From Lamprobacter modestohalophilus (lineage in GTDB: Bacteria > Pseudomonadota > Gammaproteobacteria > Chromatiales > Chromatiaceae), in the NCBI RefSeq assembly GCF_016583905.1, contig NZ_NRRY01000015.1:1-64000 (forward strand): DNA of 64,000 nucleotides, in the 5' to 3' direction. The position numbers were made by a program, and so were the translations under genes. The notes beneath the pieces were generated by a model that ran no database searches, was not told the DNA's origin, and saw only the letters and a program-made list of their open reading frames with translations. Positions 29,157 through 37,799 of the stretch are shown in pieces; position 1 is the first letter of the stretch; each line of letters begins with the position of its first letter.

Positions 29157-29591
29157 GTGGGTATCCTGATGATGGCGCCGGCGGCAGGCTATTTTGGATT
29201 CAAGCTGCTGACCCGTCGCCATGGACGCATCACGAAGTTCTTCGCAGCGCTCGACGCTAAGGTATTTCGTCAGGCCATGTTAGAACTCCAAGAGGAGCTG
29301 GAACGCGTTCACAGACTGCTGAAGTCCGAGGGTTTTGATCGACACCCCAAGACCAACGATAGCGAGCTCGCAAAGCGAATGTTCGCAGAGGTTCTACGCC
29401 CGCGCGAGACGATCATCCGATTTAGCGAGCAGCGCGTGGTGTTGGTGGATGATCCAATACAAACCCTGAAAGAGCTGTTTGCGTACTACGTCGAACGCAA
29501 TTTCGTCACGAAAGAGTATCGCGAAACAGTCTTGGTTAGCGATCAAGCACGTCATTCAGCGCAATCCCGATCGAGATCGTATTCTGCTTGA
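29157..29591 (+). CDS. hypothetical protein overlapping pldA
   Basis: 144 residues beginning with GTG: an N-terminal hydrophobic stretch, then a coiled-coil-like helical region (LELQEELERVHRLLKSEGF) and RMFAEVLRPRETIIRF. Lower GC than neighbours. Its last 56 nt are antisense to the end of pldA, where the reading turns into a Ser/Arg tail, so the natural C-terminus may have been lost. A 46-codon GTG frame at 29029-29169 overlaps the start. Family not recognised. Confidence 0.45.
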   Translation: MGILMMAPAAGYFGFKLLTRRHGRITKFFAALDAKVFRQAMLELQEELERVHRLLKSEGFDRHPKTNDSELAKRMFAEVLRPRETIIRFSEQRVVLVDDPIQTLKELFAYYVERNFVTKEYRETVLVSDQARHSAQSRSRSYSA

Positions 29592-30660
29592 AGTTGTAAT
29601 CGATCAGCGTATCGCCATAGCCACTAAAGCCGACCAGATAGCCGCGCAGCGGCCCGATGAGCTTCGGCGTCATCCAGCTCGCTCTGACCGCTCCCTTCGC
29701 TTCGGCCGGATTGCCCCGCGCCATCAGCGTGAAGCTATGGCCGCGCCATTTGTAGATGGCGGTGATGTCGCCATAGCCGTAGTAATCGGTGATGTCCGGG
29801 TTATCCTTATCGGAGCTTGAATCGTCGATCCTGATCCAAGGCCGGATCAGGAGCGCGAAGTTATCCTTCTCGAGCCCGATCTCGGCCACCAGACGATCCC
29901 AGCTGCGCGAGATCGGGTCGGAGCGACCATTGGATTCGTGGGTGTAGCCCAGGCTCAACAGGCGCCAATCGAAACCACCGAAGGACCATTGCGGCTGCCA
30001 GGCCACCTTGAGTTCCGGCATGTAGTTGGTATCGCGAAACGGGCTCGAGATATCGCCGTTATAGACCTGCCAGAAGCTCTGCTGGGTATAGGCGAACCAG
30101 AACCCGAGGCGCCGATCATTGGTCGCCCAGACCCGAGTCTTGAAGCTGATCTGAAAGGCGGCCTCAACCTTATCAAGATCGCCGTCCGTGCTCTCAACGG
30201 AGTTAAAGAGCGATTCAAAGGGCTGGTCGTTGGTGCGGCTCTGATAGCGCATCGGGTTGAGGTAATTGGGGCGGTAGAGCTTGATCAGATAGCGATCGCT
30301 GTCGGGCTCAAAGCTCCAAGCTCGATCGAACATCGACGCTGATGGCTCGGAGGCTGTCAATGCTGCCTCGCTGAAATCCGCTTGTTTCGCATCCGCAGCG
30401 TTCACCTGCATCGGCTTGCGAGCGGCTGTATCAGATTCAACCGGCTTCGCTGTCGCGAGCGGAGCGAGTTCCGGTGTTCGACCACTGATCTGGTCATAAC
30501 AGGCCAGACGGCGTTGATCATCGCGAATCTCGGCACAGGATTGCATCCCTGCCGCAGCATTGGCCATAGCTGGTAACGCCACGCACGAAGTTGCGAGCAG
30601 CATTGCAAGCACCGTTGTAGGCAAACCACGCTGGCGCAACGGGTTGATTGGTTGAAACAC
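29536..30660 (-). CDS. pldA: outer-membrane phospholipase A
   Basis: 374 residues: a signal peptide, an N-terminal extension with cysteines (CAEIRDDQRRLACYDQ) and then the OMPLA barrel: YRPNYLNPMRYQSRTND, FWQVYNGDISSPFRDTNYMPEL, and the catalytic segment LLSLGYTHESNGRSDPISRSWDR, which supplies His and Ser. A 12-stranded barrel ends IGIALNDVLDR. The enzyme hydrolyses phospholipids that reach the outer leaflet. The start is ATG 30660. It is divergent from tamA, with a palindrome in the gap. Confidence 0.93.
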   Translation of the reverse strand: MFQPINPLRQRGLPTTVLAMLLATSCVALPAMANAAAGMQSCAEIRDDQRRLACYDQISGRTPELAPLATAKPVESDTAARKPMQVNAADAKQADFSEAALTASEPSASMFDRAWSFEPDSDRYLIKLYRPNYLNPMRYQSRTNDQPFESLFNSVESTDGDLDKVEAAFQISFKTRVWATNDRRLGFWFAYTQQSFWQVYNGDISSPFRDTNYMPELKVAWQPQWSFGGFDWRLLSLGYTHESNGRSDPISRSWDRLVAEIGLEKDNFALLIRPWIRIDDSSSDKDNPDITDYYGYGDITAIYKWRGHSFTLMARGNPAEAKGAVRASWMTPKLIGPLRGYLVGFSGYGDTLIDYNFKQNTISIGIALNDVLDR

Positions 30661-30699
30661 GATTACTCGCCTCCTGCATATGAATGATGGGTCATCAAT

Positions 30700-30716
30700 G
30701 AGACTCCTAGAGTCTC
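30700..30716. promoter_or_regulatory. palindrome between pldA and tamA
   Basis: GAGACTC (30700-30706), CTA, GAGTCTC (30710-30716): a perfect 7-bp inverted repeat within the roughly 300-bp divergent interval, about 40 nt upstream of pldA. A possible operator; nothing else functional is seen in the rest of the gap. Confidence 0.35.
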
Positions 30717-30959
30717 CGGAAATGCAATGTGGCCTTTTTATTCACAACGCATGATCGCAGCCCAAGATTTCAGGCTGCGCTCGATGAGAAGCGAATTGGC
30801 GAATTGACAAATCGATCGTTTGCTGCTTTCAGTGGTGCGACGATCAAAGGCCAAAAGTGTAGCATCATCATCGGCAGCGCTCGGCGGCGAGAGCGCGACC
30901 CAGCCGTTGCTGCTGAGAACGAGATTCTGAAACCTCTTTTTCCACATCCAAGCCGAACG

Positions 30960-33032
30960 TTGAGACGTCGCCCAACAGGCGTGCGCTGTCTTCTGCTCTG
31001 CGGCGTTGTCACGAGACCTGCTTGGCCGCTGTTCTTCGCCTTGTTGCTCCTGGCGTCCAACGGCCATGCGCTCAACAGCCAGGCATCAAACGGTCACCCG
31101 GAAGGCGCCTGGATAGCTGCGCTCGGGAGCGGCCCGGCAAGCACCCCGGAAGGCAGGGCAGCGGATGACATGCAGGACGGCATTGATCCAACGGCGACGG
31201 ATAGCATCACCTACCAGCTGACCATCGAATCGCTCCCGACCCCCTTGCTGGAGCGCAGCATCATCGAGACTTCGATGCTCGAGCGCCTGCGCGAGTCGGC
31301 ACCGGTTGGCGCGTTTGGGCTGATCGCGCGCGCCAACAACGATATCGATCGCATCGATCAAGTCCTGCGCAGCTTTGGCTACTACGATGCGCTGATCAGT
31401 CTCCGCATCGACGGCCGCGATCTCAGCGATCCCGGCTTGCTGCCACAGCTCGAGCGGTATACACCAGCGACGACCGTGGCGGTCGAGGTACTGATCGACA
31501 GCGGCCCGCTCTATCGGATCGACCGCGTGCAGCTCGAGGGTCCGGTGCCACCCGCCGCCCGCGCGGCCTTCGCCCTGAAGCCCGGCGCGCCGGCCACCGC
31601 ACCCGAGGTGCTGGCCGCCGGCATCGCACTGCTCGACGCGCTGCAAGAAGACGGCTTTCCACTCGCGCAAGTCCCCCCACCCGAGGTCATCGTCAACCAT
31701 TGGACAAGGACCATGGCGGTGACCTATCGCGTCGAGCCTGGCGACCGCCTACCCCTTGGCGAGATCGAGATCATTGGCCTCGAGCGTTTGCGCGAGGGCA
31801 CTGTGCGGCGTCGGCTTGGCCTAAGGCCGGGGGAGCCGTTCAGCCCGAGCCGGCTCGAGACCGCGCGGCGGGCCTTGCTCGCGAGCGACGCCCTCGCCTC
31901 GGCGCGACTGACCCCAGCCACCGCGCCGGACGCCGGCGGGCGCCTTCCGCTCCGACTTGAGGTCGTTGAGCGCCCGCTGCGGGTGCTGCGACTGGCCGGC
32001 GCCTACTCGAGCGACGAAGGCGGCAGCCTCTCGGCGTCCTGGAGTCATCGCAACCTCTTTGGTGGCGCCGAGCGGCTGACGCTGGGCGCCGAGGTCAGTC
32101 AGCTCTCCGCAGGGCCGATCGGCGACATCAACGATTTTGTCCGCGCCAGCCTGCGGATTCCCGATCTCTGGCGCCGCGATCTCGATCTGCAGCTCGAGCT
32201 GGGCGCGGTCAGCGAGCGCCTCGAGGCCTACAATCGAGACGCGGTTACCGCATCGGCTGTGTTTGAGCAGCGGGTCTCGGCACGGCTCAGCCTGGGCGCC
32301 GGGATCGGTGTCGAGAACGCGCGCATCGTCCAGGACGGACCGGCTCAAGACCTTCGACTGCTGTCGCTCCCGATCACCGCCAACTGGGATTCCAGCGACG
32401 ACCCACTCGATCCGCGCCGCGGCTGGCGACTGGCGGCCCAGCTAACGCCGACCCCCTGGGTGGAGGGCGATGAGGGCGACAGCTTCGTGCGCGCACGCCT
32501 GGTCGGCGCGACCTACTTCGATCTCTCGGAGCCGACAGCCGGCAACGAAGCGCCTGCATCGCCCGCATCGCACTCATCGCCGACCGATGGGGCCAGGCCC
32601 AAGCTGCTTGGGCGCCGGGTCTTAGCGCTGCGACTCGCGATCGGCCGCATCCTCGGCACCAACGTGAGCGCCATCCCGCCCGACTGGCGTTTCTATGCCG
32701 GCGGCGGTGGCTCGGTGCGCGGCTATCCCTACCAGTCGATCGGCCCGCGCACCGCCAACGGCTCGCCGGCGGGTGGCGATGCCCTGCTCGAAGGCAGTCT
32801 GGAGCTGCGTCAGCGGATCGGCGCACGCTGGGGGATCGCGGCCTTCGTCGATGTCGGCGACGTCTCCGCGGACGGCTTCCAGGGGTTCGGCAACCTTGCC
32901 GTGGGCGTCGGGCTCGGTGCGCGTTTTCATACCCCGGTGGGTCCGATACGCGTTGATCTGGCGAGCCCATTGACCGAGTCCGAAGACGATGCCTCGGTCC
33001 AGCTCTACATCGGCATTGGGCAATCATTTTGA
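30960..33032 (+). CDS. tamA: translocation and assembly module subunit TamA
   Basis: About 690 residues, an Omp85 member: a signal segment (LLLCGVVTRPAWPLFFALLLLAS), three POTRA domains (about 80-310; ITYQLTIESLPTPLLERS and GDRLPLGEIEIIGLERL), then the surface-antigen barrel with the RGYPYQSIGPR loop motif and GVGLGARFHTPVGPIRVDLA. It pairs with TamB to insert certain outer-membrane and autotransporter proteins. The frame is open to 30729, but that part is unlike a signal peptide; TTG 30960 (or GTG 30981) gives a proper one. Its stop is 22 nt before the tamB start. Confidence 0.92.
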   Translation: MRRRPTGVRCLLLCGVVTRPAWPLFFALLLLASNGHALNSQASNGHPEGAWIAALGSGPASTPEGRAADDMQDGIDPTATDSITYQLTIESLPTPLLERSIIETSMLERLRESAPVGAFGLIARANNDIDRIDQVLRSFGYYDALISLRIDGRDLSDPGLLPQLERYTPATTVAVEVLIDSGPLYRIDRVQLEGPVPPAARAAFALKPGAPATAPEVLAAGIALLDALQEDGFPLAQVPPPEVIVNHWTRTMAVTYRVEPGDRLPLGEIEIIGLERLREGTVRRRLGLRPGEPFSPSRLETARRALLASDALASARLTPATAPDAGGRLPLRLEVVERPLRVLRLAGAYSSDEGGSLSASWSHRNLFGGAERLTLGAEVSQLSAGPIGDINDFVRASLRIPDLWRRDLDLQLELGAVSERLEAYNRDAVTASAVFEQRVSARLSLGAGIGVENARIVQDGPAQDLRLLSLPITANWDSSDDPLDPRRGWRLAAQLTPTPWVEGDEGDSFVRARLVGATYFDLSEPTAGNEAPASPASHSSPTDGARPKLLGRRVLALRLAIGRILGTNVSAIPPDWRFYAGGGGSVRGYPYQSIGPRTANGSPAGGDALLEGSLELRQRIGARWGIAAFVDVGDVSADGFQGFGNLAVGVGLGARFHTPVGPIRVDLASPLTESEDDASVQLYIGIGQSF

Positions 33033-33054
33033 TGTCCAGGCAGCCGTGGCCCTG

Positions 33055-36000
33055 ATGATGATGACGCACAAGAAACCGTTGAAACTGAAACGCTTGCTCA
33101 GGCATCAGCAGCGCCAAAAACGGCTGCGCCAACAACCTCTGAGCCAGCAGCGCTTCTGGACCTGGCTGAGGCTGGCCTTGGGTCCATCCCTCGCGCTCGT
33201 GCTCGGCGTTGGCCTGCTGATTGGCCTCAATAGCGAGCACGGCCGCGACCTGATCGCAAGCGCAATCAACAGCGGAACCGCCGGCCGGGTGCAGATCAGC
33301 GGCCTCGGCGGTTCGCTTCCGTTCGCACCGCGGGTGGAGTCGCTCGAGTTCGCCGACGCGGACGGATGCTGGCTGCGGATCGAACAGGCTCAGCTGGAGC
33401 TCAATCCCGCCGCGCTCTTGGTCGCCAAACTTGAGATCCGCGCGCTCACGGCCAATGCCGTTGACCTGCTGCGTCTACCGTCGGGCAACGCAGGCTCCAG
33501 TGGCGATTGGTCACCCCCGCTCGCACTCAACTTACAGCGACTGGAGATCGACCGACTCCGCCTGAACGGCCTGCTCGGGGCGGCACCAACCCTGTCGATT
33601 CAGGGCTCCGCTGCGCGATCGCGCCAAGGCTCGCTCGAGACCAAGCTCGCGATCAGACCGCTCGATCTGTCCGACCTGAGAGGTCTCGCGACCGTCAACC
33701 TTTGGCTCGAGCTCCGATCCGCGACAGCCGAGGCAAGCCTGACGCTCGCTGGTGACTGGGCTGGCCAACCGATCGCGGTGCAGATGCATCTGCGCCGCGA
33801 CCAAGACGAGACGCTAGAGCTCTCACTGGGCGACAGCCACTGGTCCGGAGTCGGCGCCTCGGGCCAGCTGCGATGGTCAAGCCAAGAACCCCTTCCCTTC
33901 GGCGAAATCCGTCTTCAGGTCGCCAAGCTGGAGGCGCTGAATCCGCTGGTCGCGCCTTGGCTCCCGGTATCCGCGCCTGTCGCGCTGGCCGGACGTCTGA
34001 ACGTCGAACTGAGCTCAGTCCCGAACGGGTTGCTGATTGCCGAGGTTGAGGGTGAGGGATTGCAGCTTCTGCAGCAGGTCCGGCTGGGGCGCTTGGCACT
34101 GCGGACCGAGATCGAGGACCTGTTGGAACAGCCCCGGATTCACTCGGTCCTTAAGCTCATTGACCTGAACTTGCCCGGCATTGGCGCCGACCTCAACGCA
34201 CAGGCCAGCGGACCGATCACCAACTTGCTGCTGGATACCGAAGCCAGACTGCGCCTGAAGCCGTTGAGCAGCACCACCGAACTCCAGCTCAGCGCCACGG
34301 GCGAGCTAGAGCCCTTCGACCGGCGGCTGGGGCTGAGCGCAGCGTCGCTCGAAGTCATTCGACACAGGCCAGTTGCACCAGACCAAGTTGCACCAGACCA
34401 ATCGGCACCACAGAGAGAGGGTCTCCGTGAAAACGGATCTGCGCTTGCGCGAGCCCCGGCGGTCACTGCTAACGGCCTTGGACTGCGACTGCTCGAGTCA
34501 GGGTATCTCGATTTCAGCGATGGCCTAAGCATCGACAAACTGGCATTTGCGCTCTCGGCACCGACGGCGAGCGGATTGCGGAGAGCCAGTGGCCGTGTCG
34601 GGCTCAGCGGACGGCTCGCACCAGCGCTTGCGCTGGATGCGCGCGCAATCGACGTCCCGCTCGCGACCCTGATTGACCTCGTGCCACTCAGTGCCGCGCT
34701 GCCCGAGCCGATCCGCAGGTTCAATGGACTTGTCGACGTCGAGACACGTCTGGAGGGTGAGCACAGCGCACCGAGCGGTCGTCTGGATCTGCTCGCACGA
34801 GAGATCCGTTCGGAGAACGGTGCCGCAGTCAGCCTGCCAAGCGGTGAGCTGAGGATCGCGCTGCGTATCGACCCAAAAGCGACGACGATCGAGGCATCGG
34901 CGTCGGCTGGCAAGCGCGCTCATCTGGACCTACGTGGTCAAATAGACGGCTCGCCGTTCACGACACTCGGAACCCTCTCGCTACGCTCACGCGGCCGTAT
35001 CGACGCGAGATTGTTGAACCCTCAACTTGCCGCCAGTGGCCGAACACTGGATGGCGAGTTGGCCGTGGATCTCGGCATCAGCGGCCGACCAAACAAGCCA
35101 CAGCTCGATGGCATCGTCCGATTCAGCGATGGCGCCTGGAAGGATCAGCTCAGCGGCCTGGTCCTGACTCAGATCGATGGCGAGATGGCGCTATCCGGCG
35201 ACAGTCTCAGACTGACACGGCTGAGCGCGAGGGCCGACCCCGGAACGATCCAACTGAGCGGCAGTCTCGGATGGCTCGCGCCCGGACAACCCGTTGACCT
35301 CAACCTCAGCGCCCGAGCGGCGAGCCCGCTCCAGCTCGACCAACTTCAGCTCCAAGCCGATGCCGATCTTCGGCTCAGCGGCGAACTAGCGGGCGATATG
35401 AGACTCGAAGGCGGCCTTCGTTTCGACCAGATCGCGCTGCGCATCCCCGAGCGTTTCCCGGCGACCGTTGCGACGCTGGAGGTGAAGGAGATCGGGCCGC
35501 GTCGCCAGCCGCGGCGAGACCCGCCGCGCCGGAGCGGCTTTAACCTCGGCTCGCCAGCCGAGGTCGCGCTCGACCTGCGCATCGATGCCCCAGGCGCCAT
35601 CACCCTCACCGGCCGCGGTGTCGATGCCGAGCTTGGCGGCCAGATCAACGTCCGCGGCAGCCTTGCCCACCCGGCCATCACCGGCGACTTCCGGCTCCTG
35701 CGCGGCGAGTACGAGCTGCTCGGTCAGCCGCTACGCTTCAGCCGCGGACGCATTGGTTTCGATGGCGCCTCGGTGCTCGACCCGACGCTCGACCTCGAGG
35801 CGCGGGTCCATGCCGAAGGTGCCACCGCCATCCTCAGCGTCGAAGGCAGCGCACGCCGGCCAGAGATCCGGCTCTCCGGCGAACCGGAGATGCCCGAGGA
35901 CGAGGTGCTCGCCCGGCTGCTCTTTGGCCTGTCTCGCTCTCGGCTCTCGGCGCTGCAGGTCACGCGACTCGGACTTGCGGCAACCTCACTCGCGGGCATC

Positions 36001-36282
36001 GATAACCCGGCACTCGGACTGCTCGAGCGCACCCGCAGCGGACTCGGGCTCGACCGCTTTCGCCTCGATCGCGGCGCCGAGCGCCAAGGCCGCGGCGACG
36101 CCGTCCTCGAGGGCGGTCGTTACCTCAGCGAACGCGTCTATCTCGGCGCCCGCCAAGGCACCCGAGCCGGCGACACCCAAGGCATCCTGCGCATGCAGGT
36201 CAGCCCGCGCATTCGCCTCGAGACCGATGTTGGCGCCAACAGCGGCGCGCGCGCCGGCGCGGCCTTCGAGCTCGAGTATTAA
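33055..36282 (+). CDS. tamB: translocation and assembly module subunit TamB
   Basis: About 1075 residues: an N-terminal membrane anchor (about 40-62; LALGPSLALVLGVGLLIGL), a long beta-rich bridging body of AsmA/TamB repeats, and the C-terminal DUF490/TamB domain (RGEYELLGQPLRFSRGRIGF, EVLARLLFGLSRSRLS, ERVYLGARQG). It ends GAAFELEY, a beta signal for TamA. TamB bridges the inner and outer membranes. There are triple ATGs at 33055-33063; the earliest is chosen. Directly downstream of tamA, clearly an operon. Two VAPDQ repeats lie near residue 440. Confidence 0.93.
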   Translation: MMMTHKKPLKLKRLLRHQQRQKRLRQQPLSQQRFWTWLRLALGPSLALVLGVGLLIGLNSEHGRDLIASAINSGTAGRVQISGLGGSLPFAPRVESLEFADADGCWLRIEQAQLELNPAALLVAKLEIRALTANAVDLLRLPSGNAGSSGDWSPPLALNLQRLEIDRLRLNGLLGAAPTLSIQGSAARSRQGSLETKLAIRPLDLSDLRGLATVNLWLELRSATAEASLTLAGDWAGQPIAVQMHLRRDQDETLELSLGDSHWSGVGASGQLRWSSQEPLPFGEIRLQVAKLEALNPLVAPWLPVSAPVALAGRLNVELSSVPNGLLIAEVEGEGLQLLQQVRLGRLALRTEIEDLLEQPRIHSVLKLIDLNLPGIGADLNAQASGPITNLLLDTEARLRLKPLSSTTELQLSATGELEPFDRRLGLSAASLEVIRHRPVAPDQVAPDQSAPQREGLRENGSALARAPAVTANGLGLRLLESGYLDFSDGLSIDKLAFALSAPTASGLRRASGRVGLSGRLAPALALDARAIDVPLATLIDLVPLSAALPEPIRRFNGLVDVETRLEGEHSAPSGRLDLLAREIRSENGAAVSLPSGELRIALRIDPKATTIEASASAGKRAHLDLRGQIDGSPFTTLGTLSLRSRGRIDARLLNPQLAASGRTLDGELAVDLGISGRPNKPQLDGIVRFSDGAWKDQLSGLVLTQIDGEMALSGDSLRLTRLSARADPGTIQLSGSLGWLAPGQPVDLNLSARAASPLQLDQLQLQADADLRLSGELAGDMRLEGGLRFDQIALRIPERFPATVATLEVKEIGPRRQPRRDPPRRSGFNLGSPAEVALDLRIDAPGAITLTGRGVDAELGGQINVRGSLAHPAITGDFRLLRGEYELLGQPLRFSRGRIGFDGASVLDPTLDLEARVHAEGATAILSVEGSARRPEIRLSGEPEMPEDEVLARLLFGLSRSRLSALQVTRLGLAATSLAGIDNPALGLLERTRSGLGLDRFRLDRGAERQGRGDAVLEGGRYLSERVYLGARQGTRAGDTQGILRMQVSPRIRLETDVGANSGARAGAAFELEY

Positions 36283-36470
36283 CCCGCACCAGAAGGGCGA
36301 TATCGACGGAGGGCCTGGGGCATCACAGCCACTTCCTGTGCAAATGCCTGTTCGCCTGCCCGCAAGACGACAACGACCGTGAGCCCGCGCTGCAGGCGCT
36401 GGTACACCGGGTCGTTCGCGGCTCCCGGCACGACTTTGCGCTGCTGCTCGGCAAGCCCGAAGACGGCGAC

Positions 36471-37742
36471 ATGGTGCGCCGCATGGTCTTGGAGCACGGC
36501 TGCGAGCCGGTCGGCATCCCCTCTTGGCTGAGCAACGACCGCGGCCAACAAGGTCGCGACATCGACTCACTGCGCCGAGACAAACAGGCGCGCCTCGAGG
36601 AGATCGAGGGCGAGCTTGCGCAGCTGCGCACTGACCCCAAGATCGCCACCGCCCACGCCAATCTCGAGACCCTGGCCTGGTATCTGGAACATGCGGCACG
36701 TCAGCTCGGCGCACACGATCTCTGCCACATCACCGGCTGGACCATCGCGCCCGAGCCAAGCCAGCTCCAGCAGCGCTTATGGGATGCTGATATCCGCGCG
36801 ATCCTGCGCTTCCCCGAGCCGCCACCCACGGTCAGCTCGCCGGTGATGACCCTCGATACCTGGTGGGCGCAGCCGTTTCAGCCGCTACTGCTGATGTGGG
36901 GCACGCCAGGCCATACCGAGGTTGACCCCAGTGGCGTCCTCGCGCTCATCGTCCCGCTGCTGTTCGGCTACATGTTCCCCGATGTCGGCCACGGCCTGAT
37001 GCTGGTCGCATTCGCGATGCTTTTCTGGTGGCGCTGGCCGCAGATCCGCTTCCTGCTCCCCTGCGGTCTCTCGGCGATGCTCTTCGGCCTGCTGTTTGGT
37101 GACCTCTTTGGCTTCGACACGCTCATCCCCGCGCTCTGGATGAAGCCGCTCGAGGCGCCGATGATCGTGCTCGGCGTACCGATGCTGTTTGGCGTCCTGC
37201 TGCTCCTGCTCGGGCTCGTCTTTGCTGGCCTAGAGGCGCAGTGGCGTGGCACTTTACAACAATGGCTGCAGGTAGACGCGGCAGTTCTCGTGCTCTATCT
37301 ACTGCTCCTGCTGACCCCATTCGTCCATGAGATCCTCTGGCTGGCGCCCTTGGCGCTGCTGCACTACTTCGTCGGCAGTGCCATGCAGGCGCGGGAGCAA
37401 CGGCTCGCGGCGCTTGGCGCGGCGCTGGGCGAAGCGCTTGGCAGGCTGCTGCTGAGTCTCTTCGAGCTGGCGCTGAACACCCTCTCCTTTCTTCGAGTCG
37501 GCGCTTTTGCGCTCGCCCATGCGGCCCTCTCGCACGCGATCATGACGCTCGCGGACAGCGTCCAGCATCCCATGGGCTGGCTACTGATCCTAGTGCTCGG
37601 CAATCTGTTCGCCGTCGTACTCGAGGGTCTGATCGTGTTCGTGCAAACCACACGGCTGGTGCTCTTCGAGTTCTTCATCCGCTTCTTGCATGCCGATGGC
37701 CGCATCTATCAGCCAGTCCATCAACCACCCACCACCCAATGA
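36471..37742 (+). pseudogene. 5'-truncated orphan V-type ATPase subunit I
   Basis: From ATG 36471 the frame gives 423 residues: a coiled-coil soluble part (LARLEEIEGELAQLRTDPKI, LAWYLEHAARQLGAHDLCH), then the subunit-I membrane domain with FGYMFPDVGHGLMLV, FGLLFGDLFGFDTLIPALWMKP and LFELALNTLSFLRVGAFALAHAALSHA. These are hallmark V-ATPase motifs. The reading continues upstream to about 36309 with family-like text (HFLCKCLFACPQDDNDREP) but no start. Full proteins exceed about 600 residues, so the N-terminal arm is lost. No other V-ATPase gene is nearby. Confidence 0.8.
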
Positions 37743-37750
37743 GTCCTCAA

Positions 37751-37799
37751 CCACTCACCACTCACCACTCACCACTCACCACTCACTACTCACTACTGC
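37751..37799. repeat. 7-bp tandem repeat, 5 perfect plus 2 imperfect copies
   Basis: CCACTCA repeats from 37751 to 37785, then CTACTCA and CTACTGC. The array spans the stop codon (37776-37778) of the minus-strand hydrolase and codes for part of its last codons. It begins 9 nt past the V-ATPase fragment. Confidence 0.92.

Noticed and set aside
30729-30959. N-terminal extension of tamA
   Set aside because: Not like a signal peptide and lacks a ribosome site; a later TTG or GTG gives a proper signal.
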